A stretch of 64,000 bases of DNA from Artocarpus heterophyllus (taxonomy: Eukaryota > Streptophyta > Magnoliopsida > Rosales > Moraceae): assembly GCA_025403435.1 (NCBI GenBank), contig JAJQZP010000255.1, forward strand, positions 558,001-622,000, in the 5' to 3' direction. Within the stretch, counting starts at the first letter, position 1, and every line of letters starts with the position of its first letter. The translations under genes were made by a program, and so were the position numbers. This document shows, piece by piece, positions 50,437 to 61,493 of this stretch. Below the pieces are notes generated by a model. That model searched no databases. It was not told the DNA's origin and was given only the letters and a program-made list of their open reading frames with translations.

Positions 50437-53400
50437 ATGGCAGCGGCGGAACTAGGATCGGCGACGACGAACAAAACCGAAGATACAATTGTGTGTTACG
50501 CCCCTAATATGATAACAACAAACGGCGTGTGGCAAGGCGATAACCCGTTGGACTACTCCCTCCCTCTCTTCATCTTGCAGCTTACCTTGGTGGTCGTCAC
50601 CACCCGCGTTCTCGTTTTCCTCCTCAAACCCCTTCGCCAACCGCGTGTCATCGCTGAAATCTTGGTATGGTTAGAAGAATAACGTAATAGTTTCCTTTTT
50701 TTTTGGGGGGGATTGTTCCGTTTTAGAATTTAGAATTTACACATTTTCATTGTTTTTGTTCTAATGCAATCATGCTCTAAAGCTACATTGTTTTTTTCCT
50801 TTTGATATTGATAATATGGAAGAGGATTTAAAATCTTACCTTCTCAATTCTACACGAATAACTTCCTAAGGGTCATATGACTACCACACATTTCTCACAA
50901 TTTTCTATTTTTTTTTTCTCAATTTTGTTTCATTTTAAATAGTTAAATTAATTTTCTTCTTGTTTAATCAGGGTGGTGTAATACTGGGTCCTTCGGTTTT
51001 AGGACGCAACCGAAGATTTGCCAACACATTGTTCCCTCTAAGAAGTGTGATGGTTCTTGAGACAATGGCAAATGTGGGTCTCCTCTATTTCCTCTTCCTT
51101 GTTGGAGTGGAGATGGACCTTTCCGTGATTAGGCGAACCGGGAGAAAGGCTTTGGCCATTGCAATCGCCGGTATGGTGTTGCCCTTCATCATTGGCGCCT
51201 GCTTCTCCTTCGTTCTTCACAAAAATGATGAGACCATGACACAAGGCACTTTCATTCTCTTCCTCGGTGTTGCCCTCTCCGTCACTGCTTTCCCCGTGCT
51301 TGCCAGAATCCTTGCGGAGCTCAAGCTCATCAACACGGAGATCGGCAGGATTGCCTTGTCCTCTGCTCTGGTCAACGACATGAGCGCTTGGATTCTCCTG
51401 GCTTTGGCCATTGCTTTGGCTGAGAACCAAGCCACTTCCTTGGCCTCCCTCTGGGTGATTTTGTCTAGCGCAGCCTTCGTTGCCTTCTGCATTTTGATTG
51501 TGCGCCCAATTGTGTCGTGGATGATCCGAAGGACGCCAGAGGGAGAGAGCTTCAGCGAGTTCCACATATGTCTCGTTCTCACTGGGGTTATGTTGTCCGG
51601 GTTCATCACAGACGCCATTGGAACGCATTCTGTTTTTGGGGCCTTTGTTTTTGGATTGGTTATTCCAAATGGACCACTTGGGGTTACTCTGATAGAGAAG
51701 CTTGAGGATTTTGTTTCAGGGCTTCTGCTTCCTCTCTTCTTTGCCATAAGCGGGCTTAAAACCGATATAACATCTATCACGTCAGCCGGGACATGGGGAT
51801 TTCTGATGCTCATCGTAGTTCTTGCCTGTGCTGGGAAAGTCGCTGGAACTCTTCTTGTTTGCATCTATTACCAAATGCCAGTTCATGAAGGAATTACTCT
51901 TGGCTTGCTCATGAACACCAAAGGCCTCGTCGAAATGATAGTCCTCAACGTTGGGAGAGATCAAAAGGTATAAAAAATCAGTGCTGGTGTGTTATATTCC
52001 ATTTGGTTCACAAGTTTGAGTAGAAATTTAAATTTTTATCTTGTGAGAGAACACCATAGAAAAAAGGTCTCAATTTTGATTCAAACCTAGAAACAAATGA
52101 GCTTTTACTCTCTCTCTCTCTTTTTTTTCCCTGTGAACATGAATGAAGAAAAATGATAAAAACCAATATCTTTGCAGGTCTTAGATGATGAGTCCTTTGC
52201 GATTATGGTAATTGTAGCAGTGGTTATGACAGTACTTATCACGCCCATTGTAACATCAATTTACAAGCCGGCAAAGAAGTTTGCACCTTACAAGCGGCGA
52301 ACGATTCAAAGGTCAAAACCAGACGGAGAGTTTCGAGTGTTGGCTTGCATCCACACCCCTAGAAATGTTCCAACAATTATCAACCTCCTTGAAGCTTCCT
52401 ACCCCACAAAAAGATCTCCCATATGCATTTACGTCCTCCATTTGGTTGAGCTAACTGGTCGTGCCTCTGCAATGCTCATCGTTCACAACACAAGAAAATC
52501 TGGCCGACCAGCCCTTAACAGAACCCAGGCACAGTCTGACCACATCATCAATGCGTTCGAGAACTACGAGCAGCATGGAGATTTTGTCTCCGTCCAGCCT
52601 CTCACTGCTGTTTCCCCTTACTCGACTATGCATGAAGACATCTGCAATTTGGCCGAGGACAAGCGTGTTGCCTTCATCATCGTTCCTTTTCACAAACAGC
52701 AAACGGTTGATGGTGGAATGGAAGCCACAAACCCGGCATTTCGGATGATTAACCAGAATGTTCTAGCTAATGCACCGTGCTCGGTTGGCATCCTTGTTGA
52801 TAGAGGCCTAAATGGCTCCACACGTTTGGCTTCGAACCAGGTAACACATCATATTGCCGTGATATTCTTTGGCGGGCCAGACGACAGAGAGGCGCTGTCA
52901 TATGCCTGGAGGATGTCCGACCATCCGGGGACAAGCCTTGCAGTACTGCGCTTCATTTCTGGGGATGACATAACCAATCCTGCAGAGCAGTCTCACGGGG
53001 ATGCAAACGACCCCAGGATGTTAACGGTGGAAACAGACGATACAATGGAGAGGCAGCTCGACAATGAGCTCATAAACGATTTCAAGACCAGGACTATGAA
53101 CGACGAGTCAATTATGTACAGTGAGAAGGTAGTGAACAACGGAGAGGAGACAGTGGCAACGATAAGGTCAATGGACAATGTCCATGACTTGTTCATAGTT
53201 GGGAGAGGACAAGGGATGATATCGCCTCTCACAGCAGGAATCACGGACTGGAGTGAGTGCCCAGAACTCGGGGCGATTGGGGATTTGCTAGCATCATCAG
53301 ATTTTGCAGCAACAGTGTCGGTGTTGGTGGTACAGCAGTTTGTAGGAATGGGGCCTAACGAAGGAGTTGGACAACCCGACAGCCCCGGACAATCGGACGA

Positions 53401-53470
53401 ACAGTTTAGCAATGTGCAGAACATGAACCGTCGGCCGCCACCAAGGGGACAAAATGTATTAAACTCGTAA
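50437..53470 (+). CDS. CHX15: Cation/H+ antiporter, CHX15-like
   Basis: Three exons: 50437-50664, 50972-51967, 52178-53470; 838 aa, close to the 821 aa of Arabidopsis CHX15. The start is the first ATG of the open frame. The N-terminal membrane domain (about 45-440) has a dozen hydrophobic segments and the ND ion-site pair in LVNDMSAW (Asn211, Asp212). A long soluble C-terminal half starts [17 protein letters not shown] and has two regions like those regulating CHX transporters. CHX proteins exchange K+ (or other monovalent cations) for protons at endomembranes or plasma membrane, adjusting lumen pH. Both introns fall at phase 0, and no damage is seen. The exact paralogue is by remembered similarity, mainly [15 protein letters not shown] and the C-terminal [19 protein letters not shown]. 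Confidence 0.95.
52000..52099. mobile_element. MITE remnant in CHX15 intron 2
   Basis: Imperfect inverted ends CATTTGGTTCACAAGTTTGAG and complement CATTTGTTTCTAGGTTTGAA. The interior TAGAAATTTAAATTTTTAT resembles the 38903-39018 copy. Confidence 0.55.
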
Positions 53471-53849
53471 AAGATCGGAGTTGAGGTTGCTTCAGAAGTC
53501 CTGCATAAGAAAGGAAGCCAGACGATACACAAAATCTGAAGGCCTAATTGTCTTTTGCATGTGACTTATTTTACAGTTAGAATTCCTTTCCCATCTGAAA
53601 CTAATTGGAGCCGGGTTTAGGATTTCTCTCTTTTTCTTCTGCATTTTAATTTACGACAAAAATATATTCTGGCTTTAGGTGTCAATGTATGTAACAGTTG
53701 TATTTGTAAAGAAGGTACTTTGCTCCATCATTAGTTGCAACAAATGAAACTGCACAAGAAACAGAAAAATCAAAGTCGGCATAAAAAAAAAAAAAAAAAA
53801 AAAAAAACATGTTCGCGCTCTATTCGGAATGAAAACAACGAAAAGCACG
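53471..53849. other. 3' flank of CHX15
   Basis: Presumed 3' UTR of CHX15 followed by a 25-base A run at 53783-53807. No clear AATAAA. The A run lies between CHX15 and a minus-strand pseudogene. Confidence 0.5.
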
Positions 53850-54395
53850 TACCAAAAAAGAATGAATACAAGCATCAAGCTTTTTGTTTACAAGCACTTT
53901 AGACCACCAATTGGGAGCATGAATATCTTTTTTAATGGACTTCAAGGCTGTTAAGTGTCCTCTCCCTCTTCGACAACCTCCAAAACTATTCTGATGGCTT
54001 CCTGAATGACCTTCAACCATAGATTGGGCAGGACTACGACTTCTTTCCTTGCACCTCTCGCTGAGATGGACACGGTATTGGCACTGATGTCGAAGTCACC
54101 GTGAAACAGCTCGTTAGCCATGGATTCAAAAGATGTTCTCTCATTATTTAACGTTATATCAATATTCGAATTTAGTCTAATGCGGTTGTAAGCATCTTGA
54201 AGAGTTTCAGGATCGGCAATCACATTTGCCAAGAGGTTTTTAAACTTCCCATTCGCATATTGCTCCTTCACTCGCTTCTTTACCCGGAATTCAAGGGACC
54301 CCTTAAGTTCAACTCTTGGGTTTTCTCTTGTCTACTTCAAAAGATTCTTGAAAAAGACTCTTGGGTCTGTGAAGTCCCACATCTCAAGAAGAATT
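53850..54395 (-). pseudogene. Fragment of a nuclear group II intron maturase (nMAT-like)
   Basis: The minus strand encodes RVKEQYANGKFKNLL, ETLQDAYNRIRLNSNI, FDISANTVSISARG and KEVVVLPNLWLKVIQEAIRIVLEVV in one frame (about 54330-53960), then, after a short deletion and frame change near 53965, CRRGRGHLTALKSI and NKKLD. This order matches, from memory, the N-terminal part of plant nMAT proteins, where the second part follows a PHFSKISHS-like string that is missing here. Upstream, a TAG interrupts near 54336. Intact nMATs enter mitochondria and help splice group II introns. Reverse transcriptase and maturase domains are absent, so this is a dead fragment. Confidence 0.7.
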
Positions 54396-54411
54396 TTAAG
54401 TCCCATGAGAA

Positions 54412-56201
54412 GTTTTGGTCCGGGATCATGAACTCTTTTTTCCTTGAGGGATTTGCTCATTCGAATTTACGCTTTAAGATCTAGTGATTTCTCGTTTCAT
54501 TAGCATCATTTTGTTGGCTTTGGTGTTTTAGTGATTTTTTTTTTTGTTTTTTTGTTTCTTGGATTTGTAGGCCACAGAGGCATATGTTTTATTTTCCTAA
54601 ACTTCTTGTATTTCCTCTTTTTTCAAACAATAAATTAGAGTGGGGGCTTGGTGTATGATGAGAATTTTAGTAGATGCCAACGTAATTAGAACGTGCTAAA
54701 TTCCTCGATACGTATCGAGTTACTCTCTCTTTCATTTTTTAAATCTATGTATTATAAATATTGATACAATATTTGTATTCTAAAAAATATAAATTTAATA
54801 AAACATCCAAATAGGATTAGGAATGAGTGAATTATTCTTACAAGCACCAAAGGGGAAAGTATAAATTGGTTAGTGTTGACTATTTGAACCAAGAATGAGC
54901 AAACTATTGTGGATTGTGTGTAGTTGTGAGATCAATTCTGCATTCTCCGTTGTGTGGTCAAAAAATTTAGTAGCTTAAGCATATAATAGTTTAGTAAAAA
55001 AATTCCTTCATAATTTTTTACGTCTTATTTCGCGTGTGGAGTTAGAAAACTAAAAACTTTGTGCAAATTCTGCGTTTGAAAAACAGAGAAAAAAAATAAA
55101 CATCTATTAGTATTAATTATGAATACTATAAATAAAAATCTTTATATTTATCATTATCATAATTTTTATATAATTATATTAATGATAATGACAACTTTCA
55201 TGACAACTTTCTACATGAAGTCAAGGGGTAATAAAATGAAGTAAAAAAAAAAAGCCCATAAATTCTTACTACATAAAATCAATGGCTAACAACTCAAAAT
55301 GAAGCAAAACGATGATGATGATGATGATGATGATAATTAACCCACCGGTAAATTAAAAGAATGAAATCAACATATCATTTGAAATAAGACCAATATAGCA
55401 ATGAATACAAAAGGCCAAAAAACCTTTAAACTACCAAAAATAAATATTGGGGCATAACCGGTATTTCAAGTCACTAAAATTTTAAAAATAAACAGTATTA
55501 TAATATTGTTTATAAATAGACAATTCTGGACTCAATAGCTTAAAAACAGACGCTTTGTATAAATACTTCTCAAATAAATTTAAAAGAATTTGTGTTAGTG
55601 GAACAAATACAAAATGCATGAATCTCTTGGGTTGCGCCTTAATGCCGCAAGGACCTGATTGAATTATCTCCCCCTTTAAGTGTTTATTTTGTGGAAGGTT
55701 GCCTCTCTAGCAATCTTTTGGGGAATTTAGCTAGAAAGGAAGAAGATAACTTAATTTTATGAGATAAAATTAAGTACTGGGTTTCATTGTGGGTTTACTA
55801 AACAAAGAGTTTGGTAGTCTATCCTTTTGAGATTTATTTAGGGGAGGGGCTCCTTTTATTTATAGTTTTCTCTTCCCCCCTTTTGAACTTTTTGTAGTTC
55901 ATTTAATAAAATCTCGTCTCTTGCTCCAAAATACACACACACACACATACAAAAGGCACTAAGGAGGCTAGAATTCACTTGCACTGCAAGAAGTAGAAGT
56001 CCATTGATAGAGAGTAAATAGGAAAAATACACGAGGCAAAAAAAGAATTGAAATTAAAAAACTTCTTTCATTTCTCTAATTCCCACAACCGACCAATTTT
56101 TTTTTTTTTTTTTCAATCTCTCTTAATGTTTCTTCCATTCATTTCTCTCATATTTCAAGATAATAATCTCAAGGTATTTCAAAGCTTCTTCACTTGTATC
56201 T
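54412..56201. other. Non-coding stretch
   Basis: No gene seen in about 1.8 kb. There is a (GAT)n microsatellite at 55311-55335 and a short CA run at about 55935-55948. Confidence 0.6.
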
Positions 56202-56209
56202 ACAAATAC

Positions 56210-56887
56210 TAGGGGTGTTATTCGGTTAAAAACCGTCGGTTTTGTTCGGTTCGGTTACCGAACCGCAAATGTCGGTTTTTGAAATTGGCAAACCGAAACT
56301 GCACCGCATATTAGAGTAGTCGGTCGGTTAACCGAATGTTTCGGTTCGGTCGGTTCGGTTCGGTTCGGTTTGGTTGGTTTTCAGCATATGAAAATTTAAT
56401 GGGATACAGAAAGCGTACTATCAATTTACCACATTTTATTTTATTTTTTGGTTAAAGAATTACTAAAATAGTATAATGGACTTAAATATTGTTTAGGTTC
56501 TTTTTGAAAATATGCTAAAAAGAATACTATAAGAGCGATTGACATTTACAATTTGTCATGCCACTTATGTTGAAATCATTAAAAATCTTAGAGAATAATA
56601 TATATTTATTTGAGTTTTTTTAATTGTTTCAATTTTCATGAGATCAACAAACTTTGCTTCAAATTCAAAGTATAAAGGAGAAACACCTAATAACCCTTTG
56701 AGAAAAGCATAAACATAATGAGTCACATAAACCAAATCTAAAATATTGTATTCGGTCGGTTTGGTTTTGAAACCAAACTGAATTTTTAAAACCGAAACTG
56801 AACCGAAAGTTTTCAGTTTGTACGAAACAGAATTTTTGGCTTTTTTGTCAGTCGGTTTCAGTTTTTTGGTTTTTTTCCACAGCCTTA
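56210..56887. mobile_element. hAT-type MITE, TCGGTTCGGTT-rich
   Basis: Perfect 8-bp target duplication ACAAATAC at 56202-56209 and 56888-56895. Ends TAGGGGTGTTA and complement TAAGGCTGTGG. Subterminal regions are packed with CGGTTCGGTT on the left and the related AACCGAAACTGAACCG series on the right, so the element can fold back. 678 bp; the minus-strand frame within it has no recognisable domain. Confidence 0.85.
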
Positions 56888-57299
56888 ACAAATACCTAAA
56901 GCTCAAAGGAGCTTTAGAACTAAAATATATTACGTACAAAACGTTTTATTAAAGTAAGAAATCATAATTAGCTCAAGTTGAGTGTTGAGGTGGATTTAGT
57001 CAAGAGTGTTGATTAAGCCTGTTGTGCTTGATGAAAATATCACTTGAAGTAGAAAAGCTTGGGGTTTTGCTTACTGAATTATTTAGAAGTAAATTTACAA
57101 GGTGTTTAGAAGTATTGGTTAGAACTAATGGTTTAAATTAATTTTGGTTAGAAATATTGTATCATTTGAGAGCTCCAAACCGTAGCATACTTTTTCTTCA
57201 CACTACAGCATTTCCAAATTTCCTCCCAAGCTCTCCAGCAATGGCGGTGAAGTCTTCCGCCGTATGTTCATGTCTTGACTAAACATAGTTATTAAAGAA

Positions 57300-57640
57300 G
57301 TAGTATTATAGTACTATGACCTCCGAATTTCTTCGCTTTCGAAACTCCCAAGAAGCATTTCCAGATCACCGCCAAGATGGCTTCTGCGCGAGTCGGGTTC
57401 TCGATGTCAGAGCTTGCCGATGATTTGGTCTTAAGAATTGCAATCTTCGAAGCGTCGAACACGTATCTTCTTATCAAACATTTTTCTTTCATCAATTCTT
57501 TGTTTGATCCGAATTTGTTAGAAACTTCAAAAATTTCAATAATAAAGCCGGGAGCAATGGATCGTAGCTCTAGCCATAGCAATCAAACTCGAGCCTTGTC
57601 AGAAACATTTTTAAGGATAGTTGGTTAGCCTATACTAGAT
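57300..57640 (-). pseudogene. BAHD acyltransferase fragment (vinorine synthase-like)
   Basis: The minus strand encodes KEKCLIRRYVFDASKIAILKTKSS followed by ENPTRAEAILAVIWKCF, a hallmark of the middle of BAHD acyltransferases (RRFVFDA.. then NPTRVEAVTALIWKC). An interrupted continuation further upstream (57583-57640, TGA near 57590) resembles the region before it. The catalytic HXXXD motif and the C-terminal DFGWG motif are absent and only about 100 codons survive. Intact relatives move acyl groups from CoA to specialised metabolites. No neighbour suggests a pathway. Confidence 0.75.
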
Positions 57641-57939
57641 CTAATATCCATGTATTCATAGGATATCACAGACTCTTTTGTAGAATAGAGACCCTATTCC
57701 CTCTGTAATTATGTTTATTGTAGTGCATTCTTCCCATCAGAGAGGGCAAATAAATAAGAGTAGATGGGTGGTTACTCTAAAAGTCATGTTTTACTTTTTC
57801 AGGAAGTTGCTTTTAGTGGGTATTAAATGTACTTAGAGGGTCTCAAATCTTTTCTTTTTAGTCTTAAATGTCACTAGTGAGACACAAAATAACCGACACA
57901 TTTAATTAATTTATTAATAAATTAAAAACGTGTCTAACG
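57641..57939 (-). repeat. Probable LTR of a second copia element
   Basis: On the minus strand the sequence CAAGTGGAGAA, a polypurine-like tract, precedes CGTTAGACACG at about 57939, resembling the start of a copia LTR. It lies downstream of the RNase H fragment at 58353-58707 in the same orientation. The far end is a guess. Confidence 0.4.
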
Positions 57940-58352
57940 TTCTCCACTTGGCATATTAACCCCACAATATGTATCAATTAAAAATTAATATATAAACAAA
58001 ATTTCCTTTTACCCTTATACCCAAGCAAAAGAGTTTAAATCACATGAATTATAGCGATAAGTCCTCTTAGTGCAAGTATTACCTTCCATGTATTACAATG
58101 CAACTTTCTTTCTTGAATGAGAACCATATGTGATACATATCTTTATGAATGAACTGCCAAATCCTCATTCTAGGTCTATTTAATATTCAAAATATCCATA
58201 TAGTCATTCTCTAAACTTTACATATACATAAATGTGTGTGTATACACACACACAGACACAAACAAAATGAGAAGACAAATTCAAAATAATTGAAGTTTTC
58301 ATATCGACCAAAGTGCAATACAAACATAAAAGGTATCTCAATTACATGAAAT

Positions 58353-58707
58353 TTACAAAACAAAACTGAGTCCCAAATGGTTAACATGTTCTTTATAAGC
58401 CTTAGGTGATAAATGCTTCATCAAGGGATCTGCAACCATTAATTTAGTACGAATATGTTGAATAGCTACCTTACTTGACTTAACATATTCTCTAATGGTT
58501 AGATACTTAATAATGATGTGTTTACTATCACTCCTGCACTTATTATTTTTGGCCAAAAACACTACAGCGGAGTTGTCGCAGTAAATTCTCTATAGCTTGG
58601 AGATCGATTTTGTAATTTCTAACCCTAAAATAAAACTCCTCAACCAAATAGCTTGTGATGTCGCTTTAAAGCATAATAGAAACTCTACTTCTGTGGTTGA
58701 AGTTGTA
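58353..58707 (-). pseudogene. pol: Ty1/copia RNase H fragment
   Basis: The minus strand reads TTEVEFLLC, then IYCDNSAVVFLAKNN, SKHIIIKYLTIREYV and LMVADPLMKHLSPKAYKEHVNHLGL, the C-terminal copia RNase H. A stop codon lies just before IYCDNSA. The reading ends abruptly at the left end of LTR A (58715), so that insertion cut an older copia element. It belongs to a different copia lineage from 5028-14665. Confidence 0.85.
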
Positions 58708-58714
58708 ACCAATG

Positions 58715-61493
58715 TGTGACACTCACACATTTTGCATACATTAAAAATGCAATAACTTAATGATTATGTTAAGCAAAAATATATGTCGTAACGATTATTA
58801 TTTAATCCAATTTTTATGATAAAGTCCATAAAAGCAAAAAAGGATTCTTAAAGGTAAAAATCTTGCCATAGTATTATATGAGAAAGGAATGATATGAAAA
58901 ACAAGCTGGAAAGCCTAATTGTTGCAAAATGTGTTGTAACAAATCCTAAGACAAAAAATACATTTTAAGAAAAATACTATATAATAATATAAAAAATTAT
59001 AGTGTTAGAATAATATAGTGTAAGGAAGTACACTAATAAGGTTATATAGCATACAAATTACACCGCAAAAGTAATACAGTGTAAGAATTGGACTGTTTAA
59101 GGTTAAACAATACAGAAATTAGACTAATTAAAGTTAAAGCAATATAGGAATACATTAAGTGGTGGATATAAATAAGTATGGGAGGTTGTGGGACCTCATG
59201 AATTGCATAGAAAGGAATATTGACAGTATAAGAAAAATACTGTTAGTATAAATATAGACTGTATAAAGTTAAGCAGTATAAATTTAGACTGTGTAAAAAT
59301 GTAAGACCCATTATGGGACACCCAAATGGATGAGAAATTGCCACCACACCCCTCTTGATGTGGCCAAATCAAATCTTATCACCTTTACCCTTAACGATGC
59401 TTAAGGATGAGTATGCATGTTTAGTCATCAAAAAAGGATGACAAGTGTTGTGGGAAATTTTTCCTTTGCAAACAAGTCCCTTGGGTGATGTCTATATATA
59501 GCCAAGGACTTGTTGAAAATTAAAAAGTTTGGTTTTATGAAAATTTCCCATTTCTTCCCCAAGGAAAAATGCCCCTCCCTAGGCAATTCTCTCTCAAATT
59601 TTTGATGAATTTCAAGCCTCCAAATTATGTTTGAAGCAAGTCTAAGTGTTGAAAATCAAGGATAAGCAATTGTGGAGGTAAAAATCTAAACTTTTATTAT
59701 GAGTTTTTATGTTTTTCATTGGGTTTTTTTTTCATGATTTGGATGGGGTTTTCATGGGTTGTGTTATAAATTGATGTCAAGGAAACTTTGAAGGGTTTCA
59801 AGTGATCAAAAGAAAGGACAAGCACTTTGCATGGATTAGGTAAAGTTCTAGTCATTGAAATTAAGCTAAAGTTTATGTTTTATTATGTATGCCAAGTGTT
59901 TGATGAAATGTTTTGAGCTAAGGCATGTAAGATGGACATTATCGCATGATTTTTTTATGCTTTATATTGATTATGATGATGATGACGGGAAGAAAGGAAG
60001 TAAGGGTTTTGTGTTTAAAAGTAGAAAATGGTTAAACTTTATATTTTATACAAAGTTTAACTAGTTTTCAAAGGCACAGGATTTTGAGAGCATAAAAGCC
60101 GATTTATTTTACAAACATGGTATGGGATCTGCCAAAACAGTAAGAGAAACAACTTTTGTGAACAAAGTTGCGTAAAATTTCCAAACGACTAAATTGTAAA
60201 GTTTTGTAAAAATATGACAAATTTAAAAATTAGCCAAAAATTCCACTATAACATTGGAATTTTAGGAAAGTTAAAACATAAAAGTTGTAGATCACATCGA
60301 AACTATTAGGCATCATGGATGGTTTGTCAAAATTCTGTGCGGTTGATAAGTTATGAATTTTACGAAATTTTAAGCACAAAATTTCAGGAAATGAAAACGT
60401 AATGAAATGTTTAGAATTCAATCAAGGAGCTTTTCTAAGTTTTATTCTGTGTGAAAAACTGAACGTTTTGATATAAAGTGGTCATTTTTGGTCTTGGGGG
60501 CAAAAATGTAAAAAAATTTGTGTTTTAGGCCAAAACGGTAAAATTGTGTGAAACTGGATTTTCACCAAGGAACATTAGGTTCCTGCATTTCTGTGGGTAA
60601 CCACAGGGTTTATGTTTTTAAAGGTTAAGAGTTTAATCAAGTGAAGGATGAAAGAAACGAATGTTAAGGGCAAAAATGCAAAGATCTTCAAGTTTCAGAT
60701 AAAAAATGTAAAGTTTTGACAAAATAGATTTAATTGAAAGGAAAACCATTATTTTTGTTTTCTGTAATATTATGAGATATAAAGAAAGGAAAGTTATGTT
60801 TTAAAACGGGTTCTGAAAGTTTTTAAAGACCCGTCAAGGGAAAAATGGTTATTTATTGAAAACTGCCAAAACAGACCCAAAATGTCTGATGTTAGAAAAC
60901 GCCCCTTAGTGGGAATTTTCCATAACATGTAAGAAATGAGGGAAAAGTTAAACAAAATCTTAAACAAGTTACAAAATTAACAAAAAACCTGTTAAGGGTA
61001 AAATCGTTATTTTTAAGAAAACAGCTAAAATGGAGCTGAACACTCCAAATTAGCAAAACATTCTAGGATAAAAAACGTTCCGTAATACATTAAATAATGA
61101 AACCGTCACATGAGACAAGAAATTTAATAAGGGATGTTCGAGATGAGTAAAAGAAAGGTAACCTACTAGGTTACAAAGTTAAGTAAAGAAAAAAGTAACC
61201 CTATGGGTTACAGAGTTAAGTAAAAAGAATGATAACCCAGTGGATTACAGAGTTAAGTAAAGGGAAAGATAGCTCCGGTGGGTTATAAAGCTAAGTGAAA
61301 GAAAAGTAAACCAATAGTATACAAGTTATGTAAAAAGGAATGAATATTTAATGATTAAGTTCTGTAATCAATCGAATAGATTAGTAATATAAAAAGTTAA
61401 CTAATAAGTCAAGTGTTGTATGATCAGGACATAGAAGCTGACTAATGAAAGGAAAAGGAATGAGACGGGAACACTAGAGCTAGGACCAGGTAA
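58715..61493 (+). mobile_element. LTR-type element A, copy 3, interrupted by LTR B
   Basis: Starts TGTGACACTC at 58715. Preceding bases CAATG are the potential target duplication, but the other end is outside the window. It aligns with the minus-strand copy from 48567 down to about 46010. It includes a TATA-like CTATATATA at about 59492, the CAGTATAA repeat (58975-59300) and the hairpin array (61150-61345). It stops where LTR B begins at 61494. Confidence 0.8.
61150..61345 (+). repeat. Tandem hairpin repeat, five units of about 37-40 bp
   Basis: Each unit has an inverted repeat like GTAACCTACTAGGTTAC followed by AAAGTTAAGTAAAG. Unit 1 is the cleanest; later units degenerate. Confidence 0.8.

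Noticed and set aside
51038..51864. Long minus-strand frames of 196 and 215 codons
   Set aside because: They are antisense to the coding exon of CHX15, whose protein is clear; codon composition of that exon creates them.
53783..53807. A25 run as the tail of a retrocopied maturase gene
   Set aside because: The pseudogene is on the minus strand, where the run reads as T; orientation is wrong for its poly(A) tail.
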